A stretch of DNA of 64,000 nucleotides from NCBI RefSeq assembly GCF_002967715.1, contig NZ_PUIA01000085.1, positions 62,001 to 126,000 of the forward strand, in the 5' to 3' direction. This document shows positions 28,824 through 37,325 of this stretch, piece after piece; position 1 is the stretch's first letter, and every line of letters starts with the position of its first letter. The translations under genes and the position numbers were made by a program. This DNA is from Blastopirellula marina. GTDB taxonomy: Bacteria > Planctomycetota > Planctomycetia > Pirellulales > Pirellulaceae. The notes below the pieces were generated by a model, which saw only the letters and a program-made list of their open reading frames with translations, searched no databases and had not been told where the DNA came from.

Positions 28824-31800
28824 TTACTCTTCTCTTTGCAACTTCGCATGGGTCATCACCCTACGCAGGTCGTCGATACCGACTGGTTTGACCAGATGTA
28901 CATCGAAGCCCGCCGCTTCCGATTGCAGTCGATCTTCGCTTTGCCCATAGCCTGTAACGGCCACCAATAGAATTCGATTATCTGGATCGACACTTCGGAT
29001 ACGTCGCGCCACTTCGTATCCATCCATTTCGGGAAGACCGATGTCCAGCATCACGACGCTGGGATTAAGCTCGCCGATCTTGGTAAGCGCCTCTCGACCG
29101 CTGGCAGCGGATTCGATATCGTGATTGGCTAAAGCGGCAAGGAGTCGAGACAATAGATGCCGGGCACTCTTATTGTCATCAACAACCAGGATCCGTTGAT
29201 TCCCAGCGTCCTGGTACGTCTTTACCTCGGCAAATTCAGCAGGCATCTTTTTAAGAATTGGCAGTTGAACGATAAACTCGCTTCCCTGCCCTACTCCGTC
29301 GCTTCTGACTTCCACAGTTCCTCGGTGCAATTCCACCAGGCTCTTGACGATCGTCAACCCGATACCCAGCCCGCCTGGCTCTCGATCGAACGAACGCGAC
29401 GATTGCGTAAACAACTCGAATACGCGCGGCATGAGTTCTGGATCAATCCCGATTCCGTTGTCCTTGAAGGAAACCTCAACAGAATTACCGTTTAAGGCGA
29501 CGCCAACGTGGATATGGCCACCTTCTTCCGTATACTTCACACCGTTGATCAACAGGTTCTCGAAGATCTGAGCTAACCGTACAGGGTCTGCTTTCAGCCA
29601 AGTGGGCTCTTGGAGGATATCGGCCGAGAAGGTAATTCCTTTCTGCTCTGCATACGGCGTGATTGCCAAAAGGGCTTTTTGAATGACTTTCTGTAATTGC
29701 ACATTCTCTTTCCGCAGTTCGACCTTCCCGCGAGTAATACGAGAGACATCCAGCAAGTCGTCGACCAAACGGACCAGGTGACGTACCTGCTCTTCCATGA
29801 CCTCAAGTGGTTCTTGGGGACTCCGCGGATCCATCATCAACAGGTCGATACCACTACGGATCGGGGCCAGCGGATTGCGGAGTTCATGAGCCAACATTGC
29901 CAAGAATTCATCTTTACGGCGATCTGCTTCTTTCAGAGCATGCTCTAGCTCCATCTGTTCGGTGATATCGGTGTTGGTACCGAACCAGCGAATGACACGG
30001 CCTTTCTTGTCACGAATCGGGACCGCGCGTGAGAGGAACCAACGGTAAACACCATCGTGGCGGCGAAGCGGGAAGGTGTCTTCCCATATGGTCTCTCGTT
30101 CCGCACAGTCGGCGATCTTGTCTTTGACACGTTGAATATGATCTGGATGGTGCACATCAGCCCAGCCTCGATCCTTGGCGTTCTCGAACGTCTGACCAGT
30201 GAACTCGTACCAACGACGGTTGTACCAAGTCACGTCTCCCAGCGTATCGCATGTCCATGCCAGCTGCGCGATGTTATCCGCAAGATTACGGAAGCGTGCT
30301 TCACTCTCGTGAAGCAATTGCTCGGCCTCGTAGCGTTTCGAGATATCCTGAATCAAGGCATAGTACCCGACGACCACACCATGCGTATCGAAGTGCGGAA
30401 TGTATTCCACGTGAACGAATCGTGACGGCCCGTGTCGATAAGGAAGTTCGCCATCCCAGGCCACTCTTTCTCCGGCGAGAACCTTCTCGATCTTATTTCG
30501 AGCAACTTCATAGGCCTTTTCGCCCACAACTTCCCAAACGGGCTTTCCGATAACATCTTTGATAGAGATGCCAAACCATTTTTCATAGCTGGCATTGGCG
30601 AACTGATACCGGTGTTCTTTGTCAACATAAGCCAAAAGCACAGGCATGGCGTCCGCGACCAGCGAGAGCTGTGTTCGCTGGAGATGCAGCAACTCTTGTG
30701 TTTCCTTGAGTTGCGTGATGTCCTGGAATGTCGCCACGACCCCTTCAATCCGATTGTCATGCGTGCGATACGGCAGTAAGCGGCGAACGAATACCTTCCC
30801 TTCTTCTGCTTCAACCTCGCGTTCGACCAACGTCAACGATTTCAGCACTTCCCGAGCGTCGTCCAGGAAAGAACCGTCGGTAAACTTGTGCGCCAAATCA
30901 CTAATCGGCCGACCGATATCCGAACGAATCAAACTGAATAGGTCGATCGCTTCCGGCGTAAAATTACGCACACGGAATTCGGTATCCAGGAAGACCACCG
31001 CGATTCTCGTGCTCGATATCAAGTTGTCGAGGTCGTTATTGGTCGATTCCAGCTCGGCTAATTTATCTTCCAATTGGACATTAAGTGTCGTCAGTTCCTC
31101 GTTAAGAGACTGTAGCTCTTCGCGCGAGGCCTCTAACTCCTCCGTTCCAGATTGCAACTCTTCGTTGACGCTCATCGCCTCTTCATGCGATGCTCGCAAC
31201 TCTTCGTTGGCTTGCTCGAGTTGCTCGATCGTGTGGCTCAACTCTTCGCGTGACTCCATGAGTTCGCGTTCGAGCGTCTTCACCACATCTTCCAGCGAAT
31301 CGGTCGTTGCCGGAGAAGCGGGATCGCTCAAGGGATTCGACGCACTCGACAACGCCGGAGTCTTCGCAGGCTCACCTTCTTCTAGCTTTATGAAAATGAG
31401 CCGCTGTTGACTTTCCGGTTCGATCATTTTGCGAACGTACCCACGAACATCCAGTGTCGAGCCATCCGCCTGACTTAGCTTCGCCCGGTCGAATGAAGCA
31501 TCTGACGCGGAATCGAGGCGACCAATCGCTGCTCGCAGTTTCAAATGCAAGCCAGATCGGACAAGTTCATACACGGTGTAACGCTGTTCGCCTTCAGGAA
31601 TCTTCAAGAAGCGATCGCCACTTCCCCCAACGAAAATCGGTTGCAACTTCTCGTTAAGAATCAGCACGACGGCACCGGTCGACTTCCAGAACATTTCCGC
31701 AGCCAACTCTCGTAAGCTCGGTGGCTGGGGACGCCGGAAAGTCGGCCGTCGCGGTGCAACCCGCTTGGGTGTATGCCGGGAAGGAAGCACGAAATCGCTC

Positions 31801-33266
31801 GTGCCAGTATCTGTCGAGCGTTGGAAGATCCGAGCATGCGCATCGACCGGCTCAAAACCTTGATCGTAACGTCCGGCCGTTTCGGAATTGCCCAGCAGCA
31901 GAAAGCCTTCCGGATTGAGGGCAAAATGAAACTTTCTCAGGATGTTAGCCTGGGCTTCCGGCTCGAGGTAAATCAGCAAATTTCGGCAACTGATCAAATC
32001 GAGCCGAAAAAAAGAAGGATCCCCTTTAAGGTCATGGGCGGCGAAAACAACCATTTCGCGAATCGATTTGGAAACACGATATGTGTCCCCCTCGCGCGTG
32101 AAATACTTGCGTGCCCATTCGGGCTTGATATCCGCCGCGATCGTTTCCGGATAAACGGCCGCCCGCGCCGTCTTCAACGCGTGATTGCTGATATCGGTAG
32201 CGAAAATCTGAATCCGAGTGTCACGCTTCTCGCCAATGGCGTCGGAAAGGAGCATCGCCATCGTGTAAGCTTCTTCACCTGTTGCACAGCCTGGAATCCA
32301 AACACGAATTGGATCGTCAGAACTTCGGTTTTCAACAAGCTTCGGAAAAACAAGTTCGGATAACTTTTCCCAAACCTCTGGATTCCGCAGGAATTGTGTC
32401 ACACAGATGAGCAAGTCCTGGGCAAGCGCTTCGACCTCCTCAGGCCGGTCTTTCAACCGATGGACATATTCGCGGATATCAGAGACGCCAGCCAAGCCCA
32501 TTCGACGCTGGACACGTCGCAACAGCGTCGTGTGTTTGTAATTGCGAAAGTCGTACTCGGCATGAAAGTGGAGCAAGTGCTGGATTTCTTCCAGTTCCGC
32601 CAGAAACTGTGCTGGGTCGATCGTCGAATCATCGAAGACCGAGTTGTGATCGACATAGCTTTCCAGCGACTTGGCCAACTGCGCCACTGGTTGAACATAG
32701 TCGGCCTGCCCCGTTTCCATGGCATTAAGTGGCATGGAATCTTGGCCAGCCTCGTGCGGATGCTGCACCATGACCATGCCGCCACACTCTTTGATCTCGC
32801 GGATACCGAGAGTTCCGTCACTGCCGTTGCCTGAGAGAATAATCCCAACGGCATCCTGGCGCTGATCTCGGGCCAGGCTACGAAAGAAGTAATCAATCGG
32901 GTGCCGCCAGCCGCGAGATTCAGCGGATGGAGTGACTTGAAACTCACCAGAATGGATCCCGACATCTTGCCCCGGAGGAGCCACATAGACGAAACCATTC
33001 TCGATCGTTTGGCCTTGCTCAACCGAAACGACTTTCAAGTCCGTATGTTTGGAGAGGATTTCCGGCAAGAGACTGTCGTGATCTGGCATCAGGTGCTGTA
33101 CCACGACAAAAGCCATTCCCTGGGCCTGGGTCAGAGCGGCAAAGAACTTCTTAAGCGCCTCAAGACCTCCCGCAGACGCACCAATCCCAATGACCGAAAG
33201 AGCTTGTCGCGCTCTGCCGGAAGTTCGACCGTCGTCCGGTTCACCGGTCGATTCTGCATGTACCAT
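28824..33266 (-). CDS. CheB/CheR-fused PAS hybrid sensor histidine kinase with receiver
   Basis: A 1,480-residue cytoplasmic signalling protein. Domains in order: CheB-type methylesterase (about 22-205, with Ser31 in GIGASAGG, His58 in VVQHLMP and Asp150 in GNGSDG forming the triad), CheR-type methyltransferase (about 225-490, PIRVWIPGCATGEEAYTMA as SAM site), a long coiled coil (about 660-750), three PAS domains (about 750-1110), HisKA with the H-box LAMLAHELRNPLAPI, HATPase, and a C-terminal receiver (LVVDDN..., VMLDIGLPEMDG, TGYG, KPV). No transmembrane segment is visible. No chemoreceptor, CheA or CheW lies nearby, so it probably acts as a stand-alone sensor rather than in chemotaxis. Confidence 0.93.
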   Translation of the reverse strand: MVHAESTGEPDDGRTSGRARQALSVIGIGASAGGLEALKKFFAALTQAQGMAFVVVQHLMPDHDSLLPEILSKHTDLKVVSVEQGQTIENGFVYVAPPGQDVGIHSGEFQVTPSAESRGWRHPIDYFFRSLARDQRQDAVGIILSGNGSDGTLGIREIKECGGMVMVQHPHEAGQDSMPLNAMETGQADYVQPVAQLAKSLESYVDHNSVFDDSTIDPAQFLAELEEIQHLLHFHAEYDFRNYKHTTLLRRVQRRMGLAGVSDIREYVHRLKDRPEEVEALAQDLLICVTQFLRNPEVWEKLSELVFPKLVENRSSDDPIRVWIPGCATGEEAYTMAMLLSDAIGEKRDTRIQIFATDISNHALKTARAAVYPETIAADIKPEWARKYFTREGDTYRVSKSIREMVVFAAHDLKGDPSFFRLDLISCRNLLIYLEPEAQANILRKFHFALNPEGFLLLGNSETAGRYDQGFEPVDAHARIFQRSTDTGTSDFVLPSRHTPKRVAPRRPTFRRPQPPSLRELAAEMFWKSTGAVVLILNEKLQPIFVGGSGDRFLKIPEGEQRYTVYELVRSGLHLKLRAAIGRLDSASDASFDRAKLSQADGSTLDVRGYVRKMIEPESQQRLIFIKLEEGEPAKTPALSSASNPLSDPASPATTDSLEDVVKTLERELMESREELSHTIEQLEQANEELRASHEEAMSVNEELQSGTEELEASREELQSLNEELTTLNVQLEDKLAELESTNNDLDNLISSTRIAVVFLDTEFRVRNFTPEAIDLFSLIRSDIGRPISDLAHKFTDGSFLDDAREVLKSLTLVEREVEAEEGKVFVRRLLPYRTHDNRIEGVVATFQDITQLKETQELLHLQRTQLSLVADAMPVLLAYVDKEHRYQFANASYEKWFGISIKDVIGKPVWEVVGEKAYEVARNKIEKVLAGERVAWDGELPYRHGPSRFVHVEYIPHFDTHGVVVGYYALIQDISKRYEAEQLLHESEARFRNLADNIAQLAWTCDTLGDVTWYNRRWYEFTGQTFENAKDRGWADVHHPDHIQRVKDKIADCAERETIWEDTFPLRRHDGVYRWFLSRAVPIRDKKGRVIRWFGTNTDITEQMELEHALKEADRRKDEFLAMLAHELRNPLAPIRSGIDLLMMDPRSPQEPLEVMEEQVRHLVRLVDDLLDVSRITRGKVELRKENVQLQKVIQKALLAITPYAEQKGITFSADILQEPTWLKADPVRLAQIFENLLINGVKYTEEGGHIHVGVALNGNSVEVSFKDNGIGIDPELMPRVFELFTQSSRSFDREPGGLGIGLTIVKSLVELHRGTVEVRSDGVGQGSEFIVQLPILKKMPAEFAEVKTYQDAGNQRILVVDDNKSARHLLSRLLAALANHDIESAASGREALTKIGELNPSVVMLDIGLPEMDGYEVARRIRSVDPDNRILLVAVTGYGQSEDRLQSEAAGFDVHLVKPVGIDDLRRVMTHAKLQREE

Positions 33267-33671
33267 AAAGTTCCAATGGCCGAACGGCTTCTGTCGTTCG
33301 TGATAGGGAGAGCCCGGGGGAAGCAGCGTCAGATTTCAAGCTAAGACGGCAAGCCTCAGGCTGAGCGTAAATCCCCCGATTTAGATTCTCAGATCCTGAT
33401 GTCGCTATTGTTGCAAACGCCGCAACTGCTTGCAAGCTTGCCAGTTATCGTTTCTAGGGCCATTTTGGCAGTGAGAGAAATTGGGGCAAGAAGGCAGAGC
33501 TATGGCAACAAGACTCAATTCTGCTGCGAATCAGGCTGTTTTCTGTTGGAAAGCAACCTCTTTTTTGCTCGGTTAGGGCCGTCACTGCTATGGATCGCAT
33601 TGGACGCATCTATACTCAAGTCAGCACTTCCACTCCCCGCCCTGCCTCTCGTGCACTTTAAGGAGAATTTC
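33267..33671. other. 405-bp divergent intergenic region
   Basis: It separates the leftward hybrid kinase gene from the rightward beta-propeller gene. A frame is open from 33399 into the propeller gene, but the predicted extension has no signal peptide or recognisable motif and precedes a good ribosome site, so I treat it as non-coding. No clear repeats were seen. Confidence 0.5.
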
Positions 33672-34628
33672 ATGCCGCGAACGACGCTTCTTGCTGCCCT
33701 GTTAATCGCTGCACTCTTGACTTCCACTTCGCTTCTTGAAGCAGGCCCATTTCGCCTGGTCATGCAGGGAAACAACAAACTTGCCATCGTCGACGACAAG
33801 GGGGACATCGAGTGGGAGATGCCTTGGGGTGGGATACATGATATTCACGTGCTGAAGAGCGGTAATATCATGGTCCAGCAAGGGGCCGCGAAAGTTGCTG
33901 AGATTGATCCTGTTAAAAAGAAGGTGGTTTGGTCTTACGATTCCGCCAAGAGCAACGGCAACGAAGGGAAGCGTATTGAAGTCCACGCGTTTCAACCGCT
34001 AGATGATGGTAGTGTCATGATCGCCGAGTCAGGTGCCGGCCGCATTATCGAAGTCGACCGAGATGGCAAACTGCTGAAGGAAGTTCCTCTGAAGCTGGAC
34101 AACCCGCATCCGCATTCCGATACACGCCTGGTCCGAAAACTGGCCAACGGTAACTATCTGGTTGCCCACGAAAACGACGGCCACATCCGCGAGTATGACG
34201 GCAAGTCAGGCAAGGTAGTTTGGGACTACGAGGTCCCCATGTTCGATCAGGAGCCACGCGGAGGTCACGGCCCCGAGGCTTTTGGCAATAAGGCTTTCGC
34301 TGCCGTTCGACTGAAGAATGGAAACACGCTGATTGCAACGGGCAATGGACATAGCGTAATTGAAGTGACGCCTGCCAAGGAAATCGTCTGGAAGATCGGC
34401 CAGAACGATCTGCCAGGCATCACACTAGCCTGGGTCACAACGCTAGAAGTCTTGCCCAACGGCCACTACGTGATCGGCAACTGCCATGCTGGTCCTGACA
34501 ACCCCCTGCTGATCGAAGTCGATCCGAAGTCGAAGAAGGTCGTTTGGCAATTCGACCAATTCGACGTCTTCGGCAATTCGGCACCTAACTCTCAACTGCT
34601 GAATGTCGATGGGGACGTGCGTCGCTAA
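33672..34628 (+). CDS. Exported PQQ-like beta-propeller protein
   Basis: A 318-residue protein with a Sec signal peptide (about 1-22, TLLAALLIAALLTSTSLLEAG) and WD/PQQ-like propeller blades. Repeating units of the form G.I.W.....G.D.H..KSGNIMVQ, G.VVWDYE, GNTLIATGNGHSVIEV and K.VWQFDQFDVFG run through the mature part. The start at 33672 is set by AAGGAGAATTTC immediately before the ATG. The family is common in planctomycetes and resembles arylsulfotransferase- or PQQ-type propellers, but no cofactor site or catalytic residue is evident. A periplasmic binding or scaffold role is a guess. Confidence 0.88.
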   Translation: MPRTTLLAALLIAALLTSTSLLEAGPFRLVMQGNNKLAIVDDKGDIEWEMPWGGIHDIHVLKSGNIMVQQGAAKVAEIDPVKKKVVWSYDSAKSNGNEGKRIEVHAFQPLDDGSVMIAESGAGRIIEVDRDGKLLKEVPLKLDNPHPHSDTRLVRKLANGNYLVAHENDGHIREYDGKSGKVVWDYEVPMFDQEPRGGHGPEAFGNKAFAAVRLKNGNTLIATGNGHSVIEVTPAKEIVWKIGQNDLPGITLAWVTTLEVLPNGHYVIGNCHAGPDNPLLIEVDPKSKKVVWQFDQFDVFGNSAPNSQLLNVDGDVRR

Positions 34629-34649
34629 CAAGCATCGCGGATAGCGTGT

Positions 34650-36509
34650 TTATCGGCGAACCACAACGAGCCAGTCTTGATCCGACTGGCTTGGAGCCTT
34701 ACCCAGTGAAACCCAACCACCTCCTTCGACGGAGGTGACACTTCCTTGTTGAGGATCGCCACCTTCCCGAGGGTTGAACCAGTTGACCGTAAACGCTCCC
34801 TTCACCTCGTTCAGATCGAGTCGGATGTCGTCACTTGTTGGAACGTAGACCAGGTACACTTCACTCGGCTTGGCAAACCCATAGGTCCGTTTCTGAGGGC
34901 CTCCCTGAATAAGCTGATCGGCATTTGTCATTTCCCAAAAGGGAATGGGATGCGTCTGGAAAAAATCGAGCGCGATGCGGCAGTCATCCCACGCGCGATC
35001 GCGACTACGGAAGTCTTCGCAAAGTAGGTCATTCTCAGGCAGTTTGTAGCCGAAGTAGTATTCGACACCAGCCCCGCCTGCCATCAGGGTTCCCCATAAG
35101 GTTTGCTGACGAATATCGTGACGGTCATAGGCTTTGTCGCCGCTGCCTGCCTTTCCGTCGAAACCTTGATACCCCGCATCCGGTGGCACACCCAACTCGG
35201 CAGGGTTTTGTTCGTCATTGGCGACCACCCACGGACGCCCGGCTTGCTGCGACAGGGTGACCCATTTCAGGGTTCGCTCGTGGGCCTGATTCCAGGGATT
35301 CTGAAGCGAGGCACCTGTCACCTCAGACTGGCTACCCAACAGTTCCGGGTAAACTTTGTCCTGCTGATTCGGATAAGTATGGATGACGATCAGATGATCG
35401 TAGGGGTCGACCTCTTTCAGGTACGCCGCCATATCACGCTGCTGCTGGGGTGTCTGCGTGTTCTCTTCACCCAGGTTCCAATTGAACGCTAACTCGTAAC
35501 CAAAGCGGGCCACCATCTCTCGGCAATACAGCTTTCGCTCGGGGCCGAGATCTCCATCGTCGAGCGCCGTGGGAACGGTCCCCTTCCCCTTGTGGTTGTC
35601 ATCGTCCATTTCGGTTTCTTGTAGCTTGAAATGAAGATACAAACCTTGGGCCTGAGCATGATCGAACACTACTTGCCACTGATCGAGTTTCGAGCAGTCG
35701 TAGTGCCACTTATCGTTGCGACTGGTAAACGGCCAAACGTTATCGCCATCTCCGCCAGCGTTATAAGGCAGAAATGAAATCGAATTGCAACCTTTGCCTG
35801 AAAGATAATTGATAGCCCCGATCAGCCCCTTCCCTTTGTCCTCTTGCCAGGTGGGGTCACCTTCCCGCCAATCGCGAACGTGGGGCTGCCATGTCTTCAA
35901 AGGGACATTCTTCTTGTTGGCACGCGTTCCATCAAAATCCTTGTAGGCCAGTAAGGTCTCGGGGGCATCAGGACCAGCCTTGAGAAAATATCTCTTACTG
36001 CCAGCGAACTGTAAGTAATGCTTACCCACATAATTAAGTCTTCCTTCGCTGCGGAAATCGCGACCAGTCTTATCACTTGGTTCAACCGTGAAGGAGCCTG
36101 TCACACCGTCGGCACCTGCCACCGGCGATCCTGCCTGCCTGGCATCAACGGCGATGCCCTCACCCTGCACGAAAGAGACTTGGTAAGTCCATTTGCCAGG
36201 TTTATCAGGCGAGACATGCGCGCGCCACTTGCTCCCGGCCGTGGCCGATGTTTCCGCGGCCAGACCATCGGCGGCAAAGTATCCAGGCACAGCATATTTC
36301 GGTTTACCACTCTCATGCATAAACGTGACCGTCATTCGGTAGTCGGTAAACGGATTGGGCTTCGTGTCCGTTTCGCTGGCTTTCGGTCCGTCGACCGTCA
36401 AGGTGACCTTGTGCCAAGCCATCCGTTGGCCACTTACTTCCGCAGCTTGTACAGCCTGAACCGGCAACCAAAGAGATGTCGCGATCAGAACCCAGAGGAG
36501 AAATCGCAT
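34650..36509 (-). CDS. Exported DUF5060 glycoside hydrolase-like protein
   Basis: A 619-residue protein with a signal peptide (about 1-22, VQAVQAA). The N-terminal DUF5060 immunoglobulin-like domain (about 25-150) contains TVTFMHESGKPKYAVPGYFAADG and KWTYQVSF. A TIM-barrel-like region follows (about 170-510), with FLPYNAGGDGDNVWPF, LYLHFKLQETEMDDD and ELAFNWNLGEENTQ, where the acidic residues could be catalytic. The C-terminal about 90 residues look like a collagen-binding-type beta domain (YLVYVPTSDDIRLDL...FTVNWFNPREGG). Polysaccharide hydrolysis in the envelope is likely; the substrate is unknown. It is convergent with the propeller gene and divergent from the ECF gene. Confidence 0.88.
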   Translation of the reverse strand: MRFLLWVLIATSLWLPVQAVQAAEVSGQRMAWHKVTLTVDGPKASETDTKPNPFTDYRMTVTFMHESGKPKYAVPGYFAADGLAAETSATAGSKWRAHVSPDKPGKWTYQVSFVQGEGIAVDARQAGSPVAGADGVTGSFTVEPSDKTGRDFRSEGRLNYVGKHYLQFAGSKRYFLKAGPDAPETLLAYKDFDGTRANKKNVPLKTWQPHVRDWREGDPTWQEDKGKGLIGAINYLSGKGCNSISFLPYNAGGDGDNVWPFTSRNDKWHYDCSKLDQWQVVFDHAQAQGLYLHFKLQETEMDDDNHKGKGTVPTALDDGDLGPERKLYCREMVARFGYELAFNWNLGEENTQTPQQQRDMAAYLKEVDPYDHLIVIHTYPNQQDKVYPELLGSQSEVTGASLQNPWNQAHERTLKWVTLSQQAGRPWVVANDEQNPAELGVPPDAGYQGFDGKAGSGDKAYDRHDIRQQTLWGTLMAGGAGVEYYFGYKLPENDLLCEDFRSRDRAWDDCRIALDFFQTHPIPFWEMTNADQLIQGGPQKRTYGFAKPSEVYLVYVPTSDDIRLDLNEVKGAFTVNWFNPREGGDPQQGSVTSVEGGGWVSLGKAPSQSDQDWLVVVRR

Positions 36510-36631
36510 GATGGGGCCTCAAAACAATAAGGATGAGTCAGATGAGCAAGGTTCAAGATATTAGGTCTCATTGCGATTTCCAAGCAGAACATGCGTTACG
36601 CGAGGCCAGGATGCTCTTGAAAAATTAAAAC

Positions 36632-36657
36632 TCATGCAGGAGCATGACTTACGTAAG
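36632..36657. promoter_or_regulatory. Two adjacent palindromes upstream of ECF sigma gene
   Basis: TCATGC-AGGA-GCATGA (36632-36647) is followed immediately by CTTACGTAAG (36648-36657), both exact. They lie 60-85 bp upstream of the sigma factor start and about 120 bp from the divergent DUF5060 start, so they are candidate operators for either gene. Confidence 0.4.
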
Positions 36658-36717
36658 AAGTGTACGATAAAGTTGTATCCACCAACCCTGGCAATTTCAC
36701 GACGCAATTCTGTCTAA

Positions 36718-37299
36718 ATGGACACCTCCGTTAGCTTTCTCGACTCGCTGCAACACACCTCTGATGAAGAGGCATGGGGGCGATTGGTCGGGATGTATTC
36801 GCCACTGATCCGGGGTTGGCTCAAGCGATTTGGTGCTTCGCTGGATGACGTCGAGGACATCACACAGGAAGTTCTGACGGTCGTTTTCCGCCGCTTTCCC
36901 GAGTTCCGCCGCGAACCCCGCGCGGGAGCATTTCGTGCCTGGCTGCGAACCATTACGTCAAATTGTCTGCGAGATCACTGGCGAAAGAAGAACAAGCAGC
37001 CCCCAGGGATCGGTGGAAGTGACTTTGGCCAGGTCATTGCCGAGCTTCAAGATCCCGAAAGCGGCTTAAGCGCCCAATGGAATCGAGAGCATGACCGCCA
37101 CGTGATACAATACCTGCTACAGGAAGTTCGCCCCGCGTTTACAGACAAAACGTGGTTGGCATTCCAACGTTTCGCCCTGGATGGCCTGAGTGCGGACGAC
37201 GTCAGCCAAGAGCTCGGAATTTCCGTCAATGCGGTATTCGTGGCCAAGTCGCGTGTGCTTTCGCGGCTGCGTCAACGCGGACTGGGGCTCATTGATTAA
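36718..37299 (+). CDS. ECF-type RNA polymerase sigma factor (kinase-linked)
   Basis: A 193-residue sigma-70 family factor of ECF size. Region 2 is visible as MYSPLIRGWLKRFGASLDDVEDITQEVLTVVFRR, and RAWLRTITSNCLRDHWRKK ends it. Region 4 is the helix-turn-helix LSADDVSQELGISVNAVFVAKSRVLSRLRQ. The gene lies 26 bp upstream of a zinc-finger Ser/Thr kinase gene, the arrangement described for planctomycete ECF-kinase groups. Its promoter target cannot be identified from the window. Confidence 0.93.
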   Translation: MDTSVSFLDSLQHTSDEEAWGRLVGMYSPLIRGWLKRFGASLDDVEDITQEVLTVVFRRFPEFRREPRAGAFRAWLRTITSNCLRDHWRKKNKQPPGIGGSDFGQVIAELQDPESGLSAQWNREHDRHVIQYLLQEVRPAFTDKTWLAFQRFALDGLSADDVSQELGISVNAVFVAKSRVLSRLRQRGLGLID

Positions 37300-37325
37300 A
37301 ATCTATTACTATCGGCGGTCGGTCC

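Noticed and set aside
28824-33266. Part of a chemotaxis operon
   Set aside because: CheB and CheR domains are present, but no cheA, cheW, cheY or receptor gene occurs on either side.
33399-33671. Upstream extension of the beta-propeller gene
   Set aside because: The extension lacks a signal peptide, while the ATG at 33672 has AAGGAG in front and starts a typical signal peptide.
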